Below, in pieces: positions 61,072-64,000 of a DNA stretch of 64,000 nt; position 1 is the stretch's first letter; the number at the start of each line of letters is the position of its first letter. The DNA lies in contig QEYB01000290.1 of assembly GCA_017562135.1 (NCBI GenBank), forward strand, positions 868,001 through 932,000. Direction: 5' to 3'. The notes under the pieces were generated by a model. The model made no database searches, was not told where the DNA came from, and was given only the letters and a program-made list of their open reading frames with translations. Position numbers and translations under genes: made by a program. The stretch is from Dipylidium caninum (lineage: Eukaryota; Platyhelminthes; Cestoda; Cyclophyllidea; Dipylidiidae).

Positions 61072-62667
61072 TTATTCAGTTTCTTTCATGCGCTTAAATT
61101 TTCTAATACAACTCCGTAACTTGGCATAGTCACCCCCGACTTGCGTTCCAATCTCTTCGTTGTTCTTAAAGAAGTAGAAGGATGGGACCGCGTAGAGACT
61201 GTAGAAGGGTATCAGATCCTAACAAAGATGGCATGCAATGATTACAAATAGCTGTGCGTGGTGATTTGAGGTCAATTAAGTCATGATGGCTGAGCAATGC
61301 AAGTTATTCTAGTATCAGTGACCAGGCCTGCTTTCCCGGGTACAGAGAAAAGTTCTAGTTGGGGCAACGCCCTTAGACTTGTGGCACATTAAATCTGTAA
61401 GTAGATACACACCTATGTAGTTAAGTTGGACTACTTAAAAGGCCAAAATCTCGAGTTTGGAAGTCTAGAAAAGTCATGACATACTTCAGCATAGTCGACG
61501 TCAATGTTGACAAGGACGACGTGTTGATCCTCTTTGGCAAGTGTCTCCAGATTTGCCTTGAGTTCAACAGAGTGCGGACACCATTCAGCTGTGAAGATGA
61601 AAACGACTAGCTTCTTGGTGTGTGCTCCCAAAATTGCATGGCACTCTTCCTGGAGGGAAATATACAGAGATGGCAATTAGTGCGACCAACTACAATGAGG
61701 CTGCCGTCGATGCGCCTAGACTATTCTTAGTTCGAATCAGTTTTTCAGTGAGCAAAATGATTTAAAGCTGCTCCGCCTATGGCAAGGCAGCCTTTATTAA
61801 GGGAAAATATTTAATTTCATGACAAAATATATTAAAACAACACTACTAGTAAAAAGTCTCTTATCTTGTGTCTTGTCACAAAGTTCAAGAAACTTGGAAT
61901 AAAGTCTGATTATTTAAAGACCGAAATTACCGTGCAGTGATGTATATCGGATTTTCCACTGGTTACCAGTGAAGGAGCTAAGAAATTAAGTGGATTTTTA
62001 TTTAACCTACTTATACGCAGAGACAAATGTCAGTAAACTCACTGGTGGGCTTGCAAAATAATATAACATGTGCAACATATCATGCACAAAAGGAAGATAT
62101 GGAGGAGTATTACGAGACTAATGAATATTTACAATGTCATGTTGATAGAGACCACTAAGAAGATTCAGTATGAAGTAGAAAATATAGAGCTCACAGAATC
62201 ATTTAAGACAATGAGCTTAATCTTAATCGCTTCTATTGCGTTATAATGGAGGTAGGAAGCTGAAAATTGGTCAATCTGAGGATTGTAATAGCAGTTGAAC
62301 AAATCGGGTTATCTGGAAGTTGAGTCTTATTGACACGCCCAAATTATCAGTATACTATTGTTGACTTAATGTAATTGCCAACTTCGTTTACTAAGACAAA
62401 GTGGCAATAGTTTGTGCATTTTGAAGACGTAATTAAATATGGTAACCACAGAAACCATGTGAAGGTCATTACTGTTGCGTTCGAGAATTTAACCACATTA
62501 CACCAGGAACTTCATGATTTGAATAGAAATAAATTCTGTACAGAAATATTCTATTTACTATGAATAACAAAATACTTCACTGAAATTACATATACCTTCG
62601 TAGAGGCATACTGAAGCTGATGCAGTAAACTGATGCTGCTTCGTCTCGAGCTCCGTTTCGGCGGCAT
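61072..62667 (-). CDS. Thioredoxin-like protein with WCPHS active site
   Basis: Exons in order of transcription: 62667-62596, 61649-61485 and 61218-61072, joined in phase 0; 127 residues. The middle exon is 55 codons, exactly as in the neighbouring thioredoxin, and both intron positions correspond, so the two genes are duplicates. The start MPPKRSSRRSSISLLHQLQY is basic. The active site is WCPHS: the second cysteine is serine (about residue 51), and the buried Asp of the FFA strand is replaced (VFIFTAEWC). The cis-proline is kept (YAVPSFYFF). Dithiol reductase activity is therefore unlikely; a monothiol, chaperone or binding role is inferred. The first exon was chosen from splice phase and its match to the first strand and helix of thioredoxin. 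Confidence 0.85.
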
Positions 62668-63440
62668 GCGAGATCCGGTATTTAGTTGGTACCCAAACTA
62701 GCTTAAATGTTACAATTTGTGGTCTGTGTTTCGTAACCATTGGATGGCTCCTTTCTGTTGTTTCTGTGCTTTTTTGTTCCCCTGTCATAGTTTGAGACTT
62801 CTTTGATGGGCAATTATGCGGTAACCTCTAATCAGAGCCATGGAGATACTCTTGTCCTTCCTTTGAATAAAACAATCCTTGACTTTTCACTCTTTCAACG
62901 GGGATGTTGCCACCCATTTTGGGGGGGTATTTAGTTGTCTAACCAGATAAAATTGGATATTCTATTTACAAATGCGTTTTTATACGCAATAGTGCGGGAC
63001 TGCCTCACAAGTAGTATGTTTTAAGACGCTGTGAGAATTTATATGACGCACTGTCTTGACTGTGAATTTTTCCCTCTCGAAGAGGACTGGTGATCTGCTT
63101 CCTCCGGTCTCACTTCATCTTTCCAGCACGGATATTAACACGACACGAATTTTTTCCACACACTACAAGTAAACGTCTACAACCCCACCCCCCCTTCTAC
63201 GGCCATATTCATGTATTTCTTTTGTTCAACGATATTCGGCTAGTAGTAATTCTGCTCACGTCCCACACGTATTCCCCTACCTCTGCTCCGCATATTTGGT
63301 CTTTGAAATCCCTCACTCCTTAATTCTACGACCCACTTGAGCCTGTACTAAACTGTCTCTTTCGCAAGTGCCTGGATTAAATATCATTTTTGTAAAAGTA
63401 TAACGCTTGATTGAATAATTAAAAATGAAGTGCGTCATAC

Positions 63441-63572
63441 CTTTGTATGAGGACCCTCAAGCTCCCCCCCGCGCATGTTAATCAAGGCGACGAAATTGCA
63501 GCTTTCGTTTACCGCGTTTATAATCTTGACGAAACTATTCAGTTCAAGGTGAGAAAGCTGCAATTTTCCCAT
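63441..63572 (-). pseudogene. Thioredoxin-like N-terminal exon lacking active-site cysteines
   Basis: ATG at 63572 opens 44 codons to an AAG|GTATGA donor. The stretch SFVKIINAVNESCNFVALIN has the helix-strand pattern that precedes a thioredoxin active site, but the site itself reads MRGGELEGPHT, without Trp or Cys. A possible 5' untranslated intron (donor near 63676, acceptor near 63625) lies upstream. No continuing exon was found between 62668 and 63440, so this is either a decayed copy or the first exon of a gene whose remainder I cannot see. Confidence 0.4.
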
Positions 63573-63722
63573 GTTCGTGTTTGAACAAGCACCACTACCC
63601 CTATATATAAAATTATTCAGCCCTCCTGCCGATCGAGATGTAGTAATTCGCAAAATGCGTATCTGTTAGTACTTACCTGATCTGTTTATAAAAGGCTTTC
63701 TTGGCTTATTCAAAGTGGCCAG

Positions 63723-63788
63723 TCAGCGATCACGGGCTGCTATCCGAAGTTCATCGCAACAGCCTGTGTAGGCCTTAAGTTCATGTAC
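63723..63788 (-). other. Possible last exon of a further thioredoxin-fold gene
   Basis: After a pyrimidine-rich acceptor ending TTTTTTAACAG, 22 codons read VHELKAYTGCCDELRIAARD and end in a stop. This could be the last strand and helix of another minus-strand thioredoxin-like gene starting beyond the right edge. The stretch is short and could be chance. Confidence 0.2.
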
Positions 63789-63883
63789 CTGTTAAAAAAG
63801 CATTGAATCCAATCTACGCTATAAGTCAATACATTAATTCTGCATTTTCCTCATAATTAAATATTCATGCGCTCTTCCTTCAA

Positions 63884-63981
63884 ATGGCATTTCTCAACGA
63901 CTCCCCTCTCGGTTGTCACGATGTACGCCTTAACCTTTCTTGTGTCGACTTCGTCAATTACGATGGCAATCAGACAGTGAA
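63884..63981 (+). CDS. Possible first exon of a gene running off the right edge
   Basis: ATG in a good context (CAAATGG) opens 32 codons, beginning MAFLNDSPLGCHDVRLNLSC, and meets a GTAAGC donor in phase 2 at 63982. The peptide shows no known motif in so short a stretch. It may equally be chance. Confidence 0.3.
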
Positions 63982-64000
63982 GTAAGCAATCTCGGCATCT

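Noticed and set aside
62558..62788. Longer minus-strand frame over the first exon of the WCPHS gene
   Set aside because: A different frame (ATG at 62667) gives a peptide that joins in phase to the next exon and fits the start of thioredoxin; the longer frame does not.

Overview
The window is animal nuclear DNA, most probably from a flatworm and perhaps a tapeworm. It holds metazoan genes (haspin, LIN54, MED23, RBMX2, a Shab/Kv2 potassium channel, U2AF1, thioredoxins) split by GT-AG introns. Many of these introns are extraordinarily short (27-43 nt), next to others of 1-8 kb. There is no operon, ribosome-binding-site or CRISPR structure and no intact transposon coding region. The flatworm assignment is inferred from the tiny introns and protein divergence; it is not proven.

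Layout. (1) 0.36-4.3 kb: haspin histone H3 kinase, + strand. (2) 4.3-7.7 kb: no recognisable gene. (3) 7.7-10.2 kb: LIN54/tesmin-type CXC DNA-binding protein of the DREAM/MuvB complex, - strand, divergent from (4) MED23, a Mediator tail/middle subunit of about 28 exons filling 11.6-27.6 kb on the + strand. (5) 27.8-28.6 kb: single-exon RBMX2, - strand, convergent with MED23; the two share overlapping poly-A hexamers. (6) 30.1-31.2 kb: a small unrecognised SR-like/Met-Pro-Gln-rich protein, + strand. (7) 31.2-39.8 kb: gene-free sequence ending in a CCAAT-box cluster. (8) 39.8-49.5 kb: Shab-type Kv2 channel with one 7.8-kb intron between the T1 exon and the transmembrane exon. (9) 49.5-54.8 kb: gene-free. 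(10) 54.8-56.4 kb: unrecognised multi-pass membrane protein interrupted by a 43-nt intron. (11) 56.7-57.9 kb: U2AF1, - strand, with four introns of 27-34 nt. (12) 59.2-63.8 kb: a - strand cluster of thioredoxin-fold genes whose active sites decay from WCGPC to WCPHS to no cysteine. (13) A possible first exon of a + strand gene runs off the right edge.

Three genes concern pre-mRNA splicing or look as if they might (RBMX2, U2AF1 and the SR-like protein), and three concern transcription or chromatin and the cell cycle (haspin, LIN54, MED23). I see no common pathway that explains the order. The most interesting features are the ultrashort introns, two of which (in U2AF1 and LIN54) are multiples of three without stops, so their retention would give altered but full-length proteins; the thioredoxin cluster with degrading active sites; and the SR-like and multi-pass membrane proteins, which I cannot assign. 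Exon joins were made by eye; two of them (haspin exon 5 to 6, MED23 exon 12 to 13) could not be closed with canonical sites.
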